Assembly (NCBI GenBank): GCA_036971475.1
Contig: JBAIZL010000003.1
Span: forward strand, 56,340,342-56,404,341
Length of the DNA: 64,000 nucleotides
From: Prosapia bicincta
Taxonomy: Eukaryota > Arthropoda > Insecta > Hemiptera > Cercopidae
Direction of reading: 5' to 3'
A program made the translations under genes and the position numbers. The notes under the pieces were generated by a model. It did no database searches. It worked only from the letters and a program-made list of their open reading frames with translations, and had not been told where the DNA came from. Positions 11,715 to 22,509 of this stretch are shown here, piece after piece. Numbering within the stretch: the stretch's first letter is position 1; the number at the start of each line of letters is the position of its first letter.

Positions 11715-12540
11715 TCTTTCTTTAGTTTGTTTACTCTAGACATTACATTGAAGTGAATGTGGCAACATAGCTTGGTTGTATTATAAGCTAACAGTTCAAT
11801 TTATTGTCTTTTATGTCCATGATTGGGAAATCTCATCTGTAAATAAGTTTAATATATTGAATCTAGTTGCATTCGTGAAACTGAAATAATTCAACCATTA
11901 ATTATTCTACCAAAACCAACCAAAATTTGGTTCGGAATAGATTATATTAAAGAACATGTTGGAAAGACATCATTTTTATTGACATTTTAACAAAGTCTGG
12001 ATGAAATCGATTTTGAACAAAATAACTATTTATTACATTTTCTCCAATGCAGTCACACATATTGCACTTTAAAATAAACTCAACGAAAAAAGTTTGTTTC
12101 CCTAGAATTATGATTAACTTTAAACTTTTTAGATTGTCCTGCCATTATTATGGTAATTGATAAAATTATAAATTTTCTGTAATTTAAACTTGACCAATCA
12201 GTTTCACTATTACGGGCAGAGGACGGCTTTGTGGCCGAAGCACTGACGACTACCTGGAGCATAATTGCTTAGGACGACCTAAAAAAGGGCTGCAAAGACT
12301 TCAGGTGAAAGGGTGGTAAGTATGGGAATGTCTGAGCACTGGTAGGATTTTCTGACCACATTTATTTGTCGGGGAAGAACTGATCAGGGACGGCTACATT
12401 CTTTCAAATGTTATCTAAATACAATTTTTATTTTTTTTAAAAGGAATAGCCTTAATAGCAGAACTTAAAAAAATTGTATATTATAAATTAAAAATGTCAC
12501 CTGGTCGTATTCGGGAATGGTCCATCCACCACGGGGAACC

Positions 12541-13001
12541 TTAGAGTACGCTGTAAGTGTTTTTTTTCTAAACAGGGGGTAGGAGCGCCGATGGCGGTGA
12601 ACCAGTCATCGTTATCTTTTTCCCGTGCATCATTTAATTCAAGACCTGTTTTATATTTTATTTAGTTTGGAAAACATAATAATAATATTTGAGAAGAATT
12701 AAACGTAGACAAAACGTAATGACCCTAATCAAATGAAATACCGTATTCATTTAAAAACGTAATATTTTTAAACATTTTTATACCATACACAAAATATAGT
12801 TGAAATGCATTAGTTAGGAATTAACCTATCCGTAAAGTAGATAAATCACGAGGAAGGTAAAAACAGAAGGAAACTAAACTGAGTAAAATCTTGTTTTGAA
12901 ATATTTATGTCCTTATTAAGTAGTTATCCCGGTACTTGAGAAAATAAAAATATTTAAATATTGCAAACTGTTGGTCAATACAATTATTCAAGGCTTTATA
13001 C
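12541..13001. other. Spacer before the transposase fossil, no gene seen
   Basis: Up to about 12,740 this is unique to copy A. After that it aligns with the 3' flank of the other transposase copies (27,200-27,460 and 51,440-51,694). Confidence 0.5.
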
Positions 13002-14031
13002 CTAAGGTAAAGGCGTTGCAAGGTCTTCGTATTCATTTGAGATGTCTCCAACAGTAACGCTCTCCTCATTAGACGTACCTGTGTCGTCGACTCCCAGGTT
13101 CACGATCACACAACAACGCCGACTCTCCCCCAGTAGAACTCTTCCATGTCTTTAGTGCGATGAAAAAACCTTCCCAGTCTCCTTCAAGACCCCTTTTCAC
13201 CAATTCCTTCAGTATTTCAATGCATATTTCTCCTTTGGTATTGTTCTGTCGCACAAAGTACTTTAGCTTACTCCAAGCCGGTTCTATAGCGTTCAAGTCA
13301 CACATGTAGGAGGTAAACGTATCACTTGATGTCCGGGTTTTGTAGCCAGTCAAGCATGTCCTTCTTGAGGCTTGACTTTGATGGAGGTTCATCCACTTCC
13401 TTGTTGTGGTAAGGAGCATTGTCCATTACCACGGTTTAGTTCAATGGGAAGTTGGGAATTACCTTTTCTTCAATCCACTTTGAAAAATGTGAGAAGTTTA
13501 TGTATCCGCGGCAATCTCCTGTGGATAAGTCAGCTCGGAAAACCAGTCCTGCCTCCTACAAAAACCCGTCTCAGAGCCTACATGAACAACTATTAAACGT
13601 TTTGAAGCTCTCTCTTCCAACCACTCTCCCATCATGGCTCTGCCAACATTTTTCAAAAGTCAGATTGCTATCTACCACTGTCTCGTCTAGATAAACTATC
13701 TCTCTTACTTTCGGCTTTTCCTCCCGTCTTGTAAAAAACGGAACCTCCAGTTCCCAATGTCTGGTCTTTCTATTAATATTTTCGTTTATTGTTGTACTTT
13801 TTCCACTTAAACCCCATCTCACTCAGGACTCTTAAGGATCTGTCACTCCATTCAAAATTTATTTTCTCTTTTAAAACTGTTAAAATAATTCCATCAGGCG
13901 GAACTGTGTTTTTGTCAAGGTAAAAGCCCTGTATTACGTCTAAAATTACACGGCGAAGGACCGAGTCCACTGCACAATTGCGCTGGTCGGATCGTTTACG
14001 TTTATTAGCTGGAGTTGTTAGTCTTAGTTAC
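13002..14031 (-). pseudogene. IS630/Tc1-type DDE transposase fossil, copy A
   Basis: Minus-strand pieces in different frames follow the order of a helix-turn-helix plus DDE_3-type transposase. First come ANKRKRSDQRN and INFEWSDRSLRVLSEMGFK. Next is REIVYLDETVVDS with the first catalytic Asp, then a frame-shifted stretch matching VMDNAPYHN with the second Asp. Last is CDLNAIEPAWSKLKYFV with the third acidic residue, and an acidic tail ending at a stop at 13,002. At least two frameshifts and internal stops make it non-functional. It is the most complete of three copies, because B and C have lost the region of the first Asp. Terminal inverted repeats were not identified. Confidence 0.85.
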
Positions 14032-14035
14032 TGTT

Positions 14036-15029
14036 TTTATTTTATTTCCTGTTGCGCTTCATGGTAGGCACAGTACTGGGAGGCTCTTTCAGTGGCTTTT
14101 CTTAGAGGAGAGGAGGCTGGGGTTTATTTCCCAGCTTCCTGTTCGCACACTTTAATAACGTTTCTCTCCCTTCCCGTTCACTGCTGCCAATAGCCTTTCC
14201 ATTTTTAACTCAAAATGTACATTATAAATTGTACTGAACATCTTAACAAAATAGAAAAACTACCGAATCACAAAACTATCTACTTACTAAAATATAACTA
14301 TAAAACTACAGTCCCGTTAGGTTATGTGTAGGTCTGGAATACACCGACAGCGCATGCGCAGAACTGAGAACCAAGCGTGACTCATCTCTTCACCACGGCT
14401 CTTCTCGTGCGCGGGTGACAGTAACTACCCACTTCATAACGTCGTATATCCCTAGTATAAGCCCTGATGCTTTGTCCCAGCTGGCGAGCAGCTCCAGTGG
14501 TGCGTAAGCTTTCAAGGTCTGTGGGATAAAGGATTATAAAGCAGTCACAACCTAAATGGTCTACGAAATAGCAAACAAACGTAACCACTATCTTGAAACT
14601 TTCTTAATTCACATTTAATAAGGCATGCGTTCTTAGAATATGTGTATATAGGCTAACTTTCGAAGGTTTACGGGCCCAGACGTTGTCCAGGATGTTGTAA
14701 GGGAGCGTGAATCTGGAAACTGGAGTTGTGAGTATGGATGTGAAAGCTATTAATTCCATTAATTCATGTACAGATTTTAAATCTGTCATCAGGCTACACG
14801 GCGATGCATGTTAAATTTGTAAAACCAAAAACAGAGGTGAAAAATATAGATTTTCTTCTTTCGTTTTGCATTAAATAACCTCTTGTTGGATTAAAGATGT
14901 GCAGAGATATGGCTGGTTTAACAAAGGCTTGCATCGCCGAAACCTGTAAATTTAAAATCAAGTTGTATTTTTATCACAACACACGCGTATAATTTCTAAA
15001 CCATTCAAGATAACAAGCTTAAAATTGCA
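14036..15029. other. Copy-A-specific insertion, no gene seen
   Basis: Copies B and C pass almost directly from the transposase 5' end to the next block, so this kilobase is an insertion in A or a loss in B and C. It contains a palindromic GCGCATGCGCAG near 14,351 and a GC-richer patch at 14,100-14,200. No coding signal is supported. Confidence 0.5.
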
Positions 15030-16412
15030 TAAATCGTTTCTCATTCATTCCTCATTGTCTGATGTACATATAAACTTATTTTTAAATAAATAAGTACAAG
15101 AAAAAGTAAAGTTAAAAACTGTTTGCACCTTTATACAACTATAAAGATGAAACACTTTAAGAATCAAATTGTGTAAATTTAAGATTGATATCTTGGAACG
15201 GGTGATAAATGGGTGATAAATACCGCCAGACTACATTTTCAGGTTGCACTAGCAAGACTTTTTAAAACAGCCACAACTCTGCAAATATTTAGCGCAACCA
15301 AATTTTCCCTATACTCAATGAAACAGAAAGTCTATATTATTATTCAATGCCTTCAATTTTTAAATATATAATTAACAGTTTTTGAGTAATTGGATAAAGA
15401 AAACGAGTAACTTTCGACTTTGTACTGCATAAAGGATTCTTTATCTAATAGTTCAGAATAAATCCGCTTGATAGCAGTATCTGACGGTTCGTTGTAACAG
15501 TAATTTACTTTCACAAAAATGCAAATAACTTTAAAACTATTCAAAATTCTGAAAAACTATTAGCACCATGTTGTTCTCCGTTACATTCTGCAACTGTCTA
15601 TGTAGCCTATATTACAAAAAATCTGATTTCACCTCTGTTTTATTAGTTCGCTTTCCGTCATATCTGTCTGCCTGTCAGAGTAGAATTTTGCAATCGAGTT
15701 TAAACTAATTTTATCAATGAGCTGGAGACTTGGAATTTTAAATATAGGTCAGAATTAGATGACAATGCCATATTCACTAGGTTTCTTATCTCAAATCCAA
15801 TTTGGAAGATGAGCTAGAGACTTGGAAGTTTTCAAATATATGTGGGAACTAAATAATAACCTGATATTTCTTCTGTTAATGGTCCGCAAGATTCTTTGAA
15901 CAAATTAAATTTGATTTAGGAGCAACAGGCATGAAATTCTACTTACAGGCCAGGAATGGATGACAATGCCACATTTACTAGCATTAGGTTTGTGTAAACA
16001 CATTAGATTTGCTAGTGTGGACGTGTGTTACAGCAGAACTTGTGCACATGTACCTGTATGCGTGTGTAGGGTGTCCCGCGACAAGTTTAACGTATAATTG
16101 CATTTTCACGTGCGTTTGGTGATGGTGAAGCATATAGTAGTGTGCGGAGCGTGTGAGTGAGTGTTGTGACAATCGTTACAAAGGTTAAAGTGACGGCTAC
16201 TCAATGAGAAGAAACTTAGTGACTTTCTGTCTTTTCATTGGAGGCCTTTACACAGCAGAACACAATGCTACCAAACACACAACTATTCATACATTACAGC
16301 AAACATAAGCAGCCCATCAACTCGCCTTAGCGCAGGGCACGATGCGGGGGGGGGATTTCCCAAGTCGTCCTCTGCTTGCCTCACCACCACTTGCAGTAGG
16401 GATACTAACCGC
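15030..16412. repeat. Duplicated block S, copy A (also 28,487-29,848 and 52,735-53,852)
   Basis: Three colinear copies share ACTTTCTGTC or GTGTCCCGC type landmarks and the sequence of repeated ACTTGGAATTTTCAAATATA phrases. No open frame is conserved. The copy A end carries a run of G (16,346-16,355) followed by GC-rich sequence. Confidence 0.8.
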
Positions 16413-16879
16413 ATGTGCATGTGAGATAGAGGTAGCTCGCTAGAGGAGGGCTGGGCGGGTTTTGGGGGCGCAGAAGAGTTTTGAAATAAAGAATTATGTT
16501 CGCCTCTATAAAACCCTTTTACAGGTTTATGTTCACTATGCTGTATATCATTAAAGTAACTTATAGGCTACATTACCATATTAATTGAATAACCCTTTGA
16601 AAATAACAATATTTCTCTTTTACGAAAAGTATTCATTAAGATTTTACTATGGAATTGTCTATTTACTCCCTTCTTTTCATGTTTACTCAAAGACTATAAA
16701 GGATATATTTAGAATGACAACCGAGAATAAAAATACAAGATTTCTTCTTTAGTTTCGTACAAGAAACATCTTGTGGGGTTGAATATTTCCAGAGATGTGA
16801 CTGTTTGTAAATAAAAACCTTGCATTCGTCAATTCTGGAAATGTTAATTCAGGCTATGGTCTACATAGACTAAATCAGA

Positions 16880-17660
16880 CACACTAGACATAGACAAAGA
16901 CTGCTTGAGACCACGTTCCAACCAAACGACCAACCAGCTGATGCAGCCGTTACAGCTAAAGTAGATTTAGAAACAGCACAGTTTGCCTACTGCCCTACAT
17001 TAGAGCCAAACACTGACACTACAATCACAGAGATAAAGTGGGCAATCTCACAAACAAACTCCAGGAAAGCTCCTGGACCAGACACGATCACCAACACAAC
17101 GCTGAAAATACTCACGGAGAAAGCGATCATTTATCTGTCAAACATCTACAATGCTATACTCCAGGCACAGCACTTGGAAGGAGGCCAAAATCTTGGTCTT
17201 CCCCAAACCGGGAAAAAAACTCAGCATGTTGAATACGATGGGCAAGGTATTTGAAAAAATATTGCTCAAATGTATCTACAGGAATATCCACACACACAAC
17301 ATACTGAAGCCAGAGTAACTTGGCCAAGCATCAGCTGATGAGAGTTGTGGAGCATGCAACTATGGGTTTCAACAATTACTACTCGACTAGGGAAGTCTTC
17401 CTGGGCATTGAAAAGGATTTTGACCGGGTCTAGCACAACAAACTGTTAGAGAAACTACAATACTATGGCTCATACACCTAGTTAGCTCATACCGCAAGTT
17501 TATTGTTGATGTAGACCAAGCTCAATCTACACTACAGACTATACGGGCCGGAGTCCCTCAGGGCTCAATTATTCGGCCCGTATTGTTCAACATCTACATC
17601 AACGACATACCGACAACAGTCAACACACAAGTGGCCATATTTGCAGATGACCACCTCACA
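16880..17660 (+). pseudogene. Jockey-like non-LTR retrotransposon, reverse transcriptase remnant
   Basis: Plus-strand translation gives typical non-LTR RT features. These are a leader with TITEIKWAISQTNSRKAPGPD (the region before RT0/1, PGPD near 17,072), then a frame-shifted MGKVFEK, VPQGSI-like sequence near 17,550, NIYINDIP-like sequence near 17,590 and the catalytic VAIFADD at 17,631-17,651. Stops and frameshifts are frequent, so the element is dead. Its FADD region continues straight into the 133-bp satellite. Related fragments are at 31,716-32,310, 44,958-45,858 and 55,790-56,623. Confidence 0.88.
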
Positions 17661-18958
17661 GTACTAAAATCATGGCTGAGCTACTAAGAGAGTTAGGGTG
17701 AACGTGGCCAAGTACCAGGCTCTGCTTCTCTCCAAACATAGGACACACAAACTCAACACACAAGTGGCCATATTTTCAGATGATCACCTCACAGTACTAA
17801 AATCATGGCTGAGCTACTAAGAGAGTTAGGGTGAACGTGGCCAAGTACCAGGCTCTGCTTCTCTCCAAACATAGGACACACAAACTCAACACACAAGTGG
17901 CCATATTTGCAGATGATCACCTCACAGTACTAAAATCATGGCTGAGCTACTAAGAGAGTTAGGGTGAACGTGGCCAAGTACCAGGCTCTGCTTCTCTCCA
18001 AACATAGGACACACAAACTCAACACACAAGTGGCCATATTTGCAGATGATCACCTCACAGTACTAAAATCATGGCTGAGCTACTAAGAGAGTTAGGGTGA
18101 ACGTGGCCAAGTACCAGGCTCTGCTTCTCTCCAAACATAGGACACACAAACTCAACACACAAGTGGCCATATTTGCAGATGATCACCTCACAGTACTAAA
18201 ATCATGGCTGAGCTACTAAGAGAGTTAGGGTGAACGTGGCCAAGTACCAGGCTCTGCTTCTCTCCAAACATAGGACACACAAACTCAACACACAAGTGGC
18301 CATATTTGCAGATGATCACCTCACAGTACTAAAATCATGGCTGAGCTACTAAGAGAGTTAGGGTGAACGTGGCCAAGTACCAGGCTCTGCTTCTCTCCAA
18401 ACATAGGACACACAAACTCAACACACAAGTGGCCATATTTGCAGATGATCACCTCACAGTACTAAAATCATGGCTGAGCTACTAAGAGAGTTAGGGTGAA
18501 CGTGGCCAAGTACCAGGCTCTGCTTCTCTCCAAACATAGGACACACAAACTCAACACACAAGTGGCCATATTTGCAGATGACCACCTCACAGTACTAAAA
18601 TCATGGCTGAGCTACTAAGAGAGTTAGGGTGAACGTGGCCAAGTACCAGGCTCTGCTTCTCTCCAAACATAGGACACACAAACTCAACACACAAGTGGCC
18701 ATATTTGCAGATGATCACCTCACAGTACTAAAATCATGGCTGAGCTACTAAGAGAGTTAGGGTGAACGTGGCCAAGTACCAGGCTCTGCTTCTCTCCAAA
18801 CATAGGACACACAAACTCAACACACAAGTGGCCATATTTGCAGATGACCACCTCACAGTACTAAAATCATGGCTGAGCTACTCAGAGAGTTAAAGTGAAC
18901 GTGGCCAAGTACCAGGCTCTGCTTCTCTCCAAACATAGGACACACAAACTCAACACAC
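17626..18958. repeat. 133-bp satellite made from the retrotransposon catalytic region, 10 copies
   Basis: ACACAAGTGGCCATATTT recurs every 133 bp (about 17,626, 17,760, 17,893 and on to 18,824). Each unit encodes the FADD motif of the RT (VAIFADDHLTVLKSWL) followed by TAA, then the KYQALLLS-like region in another frame. Compared with the related element at 44,958, every unit lacks 57 bp between FADD and HLTVL. Copies are almost identical, with GATGAC or GATGAT as the main variant. The period is 1 modulo 3, so it is not translatable as a repeat. Confidence 0.97.
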
Positions 18959-19069
18959 CTAAACTCAGTACACAAGCCACCTAAACAAATAATCTGCAAA
19001 GGAATTGCAGGGGCAAAGCTTCAAGTGTGGTATTAAAGACATATTTTAATTCTTGAATTTTGTAGTATT
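18959..19069. other. Junction between satellite and PLE end
   Basis: Includes GGGGCAAAGCTTCAAGTGTG, which also occurs before the exon-like blocks at 37,790 and 59,565. No gene is seen. Confidence 0.5.
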
Positions 19070-19170
19070 CATTAGACACTGATGAAGACTGGCATACAGC
19101 GATCGAAAACGTTCTGCCTTAGTAAGTTTTAACAAATTTACTAAATTCAAAGTTCGGATAGTCATTAACT
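19070..19170 (+). repeat. PLE terminal repeat, plus orientation
   Basis: Carries CTGATGA (19,079-19,085) and GAAA (19,105-19,108), the two halves of a hammerhead-like core, then CTTAGTAAGTTTTAACAAA and AAGTTCGGAT. The same sequence in inverted orientation is at 19,866-19,955, so the 700 bp between them is flanked by inverted PLE ends. Stem II here is weak compared with 38,265-38,293. Confidence 0.7.
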
Positions 19171-19369
19171 ATTATTTAAGTGATTAAAATATATTTCAAG
19201 GTGTCTTTAGGTAAGAAGATATTAAAGTTAGCTAGAATGCAAATGGAGGGGAAAATAATGAAAAAATAGAAAATTATCAATGCTAACAATGTGTGACGAC
19301 TTAATGGCAAAAAACCTCTTGCTTCGATAATATAATAACAGACACATCTGCAAATAGTATAAAACTTAC

Positions 19370-19467
19370 CGTTAATGATAAATTTTGGTCATTTATAAAA
19401 TATGATTTTCCGGTTCCAGAAGTTGTCGCATGTTTTCCTTTCAGAAGCCTGTTCCCGACGTCTTCAT
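19370..19467 (-). other. Exon-like cassette, best copy
   Basis: On the minus strand, GTTACAG precedes and GTAAGT follows a 98-bp segment whose frame (after two bases) is open for 32 codons: EDVGNRLLKGKHATTSGTG then KSYFINDQNLSLT. Other copies are at 37,365-37,461, 59,143-59,239 and 59,780-59,878, all next to PLE ends. This copy has no stop. The peptide is not recognised, and SGTGKS only superficially resembles a P-loop. It could be an exon of a mobile element or of a captured host gene. Confidence 0.4.
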
Positions 19468-19865
19468 CTGTAACCAGGAAAGTGTGTTTATATTTTCAAT
19501 CATATTGTTATTTATAAAAGAACATTCTCAAACATTGCAATAATAGTAAAGATGTGTTTCTATTCTACGAGAAACTACCAGGATTTTAACTTAATTAAAA
19601 ACATTATTTTGGGTAAAACACAAATTTTATATTAGGCTACATTATTTCAGCAATACAAACCTAGGACTGACCCTAAACGCCTTATATAATGAGAAATTAT
19701 AGACCACCATAAACTTCAAAAGTTAGAAACAAAAAAAAAGAAAGCGAATAAATAATAACAAAAAACAAAATGTTCCACCTTAAAAAATTCCAAGGAAATT
19801 CTCTTTCTATTTTGCCACTTAATACTGTAATTTTTAATTAAACACTTTAACATTGGTTTATCACC

Positions 19866-20598
19866 ATCCGAACTTTAAATTTAGTAAATTTGTTAAAACT
19901 TACTGAGACAGAACGTTTTCGATCGCTATGTGGGGATGTTCATCTGTGTCTTTTGCTTGGAGATGTTGGGTAAAGCGGTGACGGTTTTAAAGGTAGGTTT
20001 TCGATAGTATCAAAAAGTATGTGTGATTTGTATTGTGTATGTTCGTTTAATATGTTTATACTTTGTGTTTTTGTGCGTCTGTAAATTTCATATTGTTCTA
20101 GTGTGTTGAGATGTGGTCCTTTTTTGTTGATGTGTAGGATTTCTATGTTATGGTAAATGTCTGTGTATTTGTGTCTTTCTTCAATGTGATTGTAAAATGC
20201 TGAGTTGGTGTTCTGTTTGTGTTCCTCAACTCCTTGTTTAAAGCTGCGACCTGTTTTGAAAAATAAAAAATTTGTTACATTCGTCGCAGTTCAGTTTATA
20301 TACGCCTGGTGCTTGTAGTTTATCTTTGTTGTTGGTGTCGTGTTGTAACTTGTTATTAGTTTTGTATGCTATTTTCTATCCTGTTTTTTGAAATTGCGGG
20401 CTATTTTGTTTGTTGTTTTGTTTATGTATGGTAATGCGCTGTATTTTTTCCCTGTCTGTAGTGTTAATTTTTGTGTTTTTTGTATTTTGTACCATAGTTT
20501 GTATATTACTTTGGTGTTGTATCCATTTGTGTATGCTAAATATTTAATGGTGCCTCGTTCTTTGTTTATTTTTCTGTGGTCATTTTAACTTCTTTAAG
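19866..20598 (-). pseudogene. Penelope-like element 3' part: RT C-terminus and GIY-YIG endonuclease
   Basis: Minus-strand translation shows IKYLAYTNGYNTKVIYKLW and LPYINKTTNKIARNFKK of the PLE RT C-terminal region. It is followed by PGVYKLNCDECNKFF (GVY at 20,298-20,306, with the C..C pair typical of PLE endonucleases), SFKQGVEEHKQNTNSAFYNH, HLNTLEQYEIYRRTK and the terminal ILFDTIENLPLKPSP. A frameshift lies just after the GIY region, so this copy is broken, but less so than the others. The end at 19,866-19,955 is the terminal repeat with a mutated CAGATGA in place of CTGATGA. Confidence 0.88.
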
Positions 20599-20815
20599 TA
20601 ATAACAAACATGTAGGACACCAACACACCCGTATCCGAAACTCTCAACATCCTAGAGACCCAATTAATACGGAACAACATACCTAAAATCTCAGTTACCA
20701 AAATCCTCCAAACCATCGCCAAACCAAACAATTTAACCCTCAACTCAAAATTCTATTCATAACCAAATAGCCTACCCATGGGAAGTCCTATCAGTTTAAT
20801 CTGTATAACTAATGT
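20599..20815 (+). pseudogene. Penelope-like element RT fragment in opposite orientation
   Basis: Plus-strand translation gives SETLNILETQLIRNNIPK, then an interrupted SLPMGSPIS motif at 20,770-20,800. It abuts the minus-strand 3' part head to head, so the RT coding region is split and inverted. Confidence 0.8.
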
Positions 20816-21054
20816 TAAAGTGATTATTGAACGTAATGGACAATAATTCAAGAGATTGTGATATATATATATATATATACATATTTATATTAATTGTAAT
20901 TATAAAATAGAAAGTAATAAAAATAAAATATTTCTTTGTTGACCTCAGTAGGAATTAGCCAATATATTTTCTCTATTACTTGTTTTATTTTGCAGAACAA
21001 GAAATCAATTGTTTTAAAGCAATTGGTTTACTCTCTGGTGTACTTTCCGTCAAC
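20816..21054. other. AT-rich spacer with a short (AT)n run
   Basis: A short AT run lies at 20,861-20,879. No gene is seen. Confidence 0.6.
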
Positions 21055-21515
21055 CACTGTTTTAGTGTATTTTAGCTGATCTTATGAAGTGATGGTTTTA
21101 ATCCATTCATAATACACACTGACTTACAATTATAAAATTTATCGATTCAAAATCGTTTCGAAGCCAATGCCGTTATAATCCCTTCGATTGCATCAGTGTG
21201 TAATAGTTATAACTCACAAATGATGTCATTAGCAACGAAAATTAATAAATTATTACTCGCGATTCAATGTGGATTATCAATAATTATAAGAGAAATATAA
21301 GATATAAAAGCGTAAAAATACATCCATATCTTTAACTAAACAGTTTGTTCCAACCCGAGTAAAAAAATAATCAAAGAAAACCAGATTAATTTCCAGCAAT
21401 TTTTAATTTTTTAGAAAATATTTTCAGAATGGGTAATACACAACACCACAAACATTTTACACGGTTAATCTGGCTCTGCTATTTAGGTTAGAGTGACCTT
21501 GAAATAATATTTTTT
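21055..21515. repeat. Dispersed repeat, paralogous to 6,890-7,245
   Basis: Same sequence and orientation as the copy at 6,890, joined at about 21,515 to a partial copy of the A-left block. Confidence 0.8.
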
Positions 21516-21953
21516 TTGTTTTATATCTAATCACATAGTTTTAGGAATGTGTTTATTTTTCCTAATTTTTGTAAACTTGTTTAATCAGAATTTGTAGGAA
21601 ATGTCCTACACTAGTGTAAAATAGTTCTTTTGACAATAAATGGTCCTTGAAAACCAAATGTTTTTGTAACATAAAGAATTTTATGCCTTTCCAGATTCTC
21701 TAAAAACATACTAGCTAAACTTCATACTTAATGCAATCATAGCCAATTATTACTTCACCATTACACACACATTTAATCTATAAAAGTAGCAAATTTAACA
21801 ACAAATGTAACAATTTTACACTGTGCAAAACATTTTAACTTTATAGTTTTTTATATATGTTATGTTTTTGGGTGTGATTGTGTGTTTGTGTGAGTTTGTG
21901 TGTAAGTGGGTGTGTGTGTGTGTGTGTGTGTGTGAGTTTGTGTGTAAGTGGGT

Positions 21954-22005
<52 letters not shown>

Positions 22006-22500
22006 ATTTGTTTGTGTGTGTGTGTGTGTGTGTGTTTGGGTGCGTGCGTGTGTGTGTGTGTGTGTATGTGTGTGTGTGTGTGTGTGTGTGTTTGTGTGTG
22101 AGAGTTTGTGTTTATATGGGTTTGTGTGTGTGTGTGTGTGTGCGTGCTGGTGTGTGTGTTTGTGTGTGTTTGTGTGCGTGTGTGTGGGTGTGTGTGTGTG
22201 TGTGCTGGGTTGTGTGTTTGGATGTGTTTGTGTGTATGTGGGTGTGTGTGTGTGTGTGCGTGCTGGTGTGTGTGTTTGTGTGTGTTTGTGTGCGTGTGTG
22301 TGGGTATGTGTGTGTGTGTGTGCTGGGTTGTGTGTTTGGATGTGTTTGTGTGTATGTGGGTGTGTGTGTGTGAATGTTTGTGTGTTTGGGTGTGTGTGTG
22401 TGCGCGCGCGCACGCGCGCGTGTGTGTGTGTGAGAGAGAGAGATAGAGAGAAAGAGATTAAGAGAGTAGAGGAATGGAGGATGAGAATTCATATCAGTGC
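21516..22500. repeat. Partial A-left block with an expanded (TG)n microsatellite
   Basis: 21,516-21,865 matches 9,765-10,150 and 23,550-23,945. From 21,870 to 22,445 it is almost pure TG with CG, GGTG and TATG interruptions and two longer internal repeats of about 113 bp (22,140-22,250 and 22,255-22,370), ending in a GCGC palindrome and a GA run. Long apparent cysteine/valine or threonine/histidine peptides here are artefacts of the dinucleotide repeat. Confidence 0.93.
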
Positions 22501-22509
22501 TATATATCA

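Larger units (their letters stand above)
8735..12540. repeat. Large duplicated block A-left (paralogue of 22,510-26,285)
   Basis: Nearly colinear with 22,510-26,285 over about 3.8 kb in direct orientation. Partial copies lie at 21,510-22,500, 41,640-43,960 and 63,420-64,000. All full copies contain the palindromic TTTCCATGGAAA stretch, a (TG)n microsatellite and the same downstream sequence. No transposase or reverse-transcriptase ORF is visible inside. It could be a large non-autonomous element or a segmental duplication. GC-rich word clusters at 9,362-9,440 recur in other copies. Confidence 0.85.

Noticed and set aside
14351..14362. NRF1-like palindrome GCGCATGCGC as a promoter (also near 26,731 and 50,971)
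   Set aside because: No transcription unit can be tied to it and the B and C sites are just duplicates. The word alone is too weak.
17680..18960. TTAGGG within the 133-bp units as telomeric repeat
   Set aside because: It occurs once per 133 bp inside retrotransposon-derived sequence and is not a tandem hexamer.
19370..19467. P-loop NTPase motif suggested by SGTGKS in the cassette peptide
   Set aside because: The full GxxxxGK[ST] spacing with a preceding strand is not present, the peptide is only 32 residues, and other copies do not conserve it.
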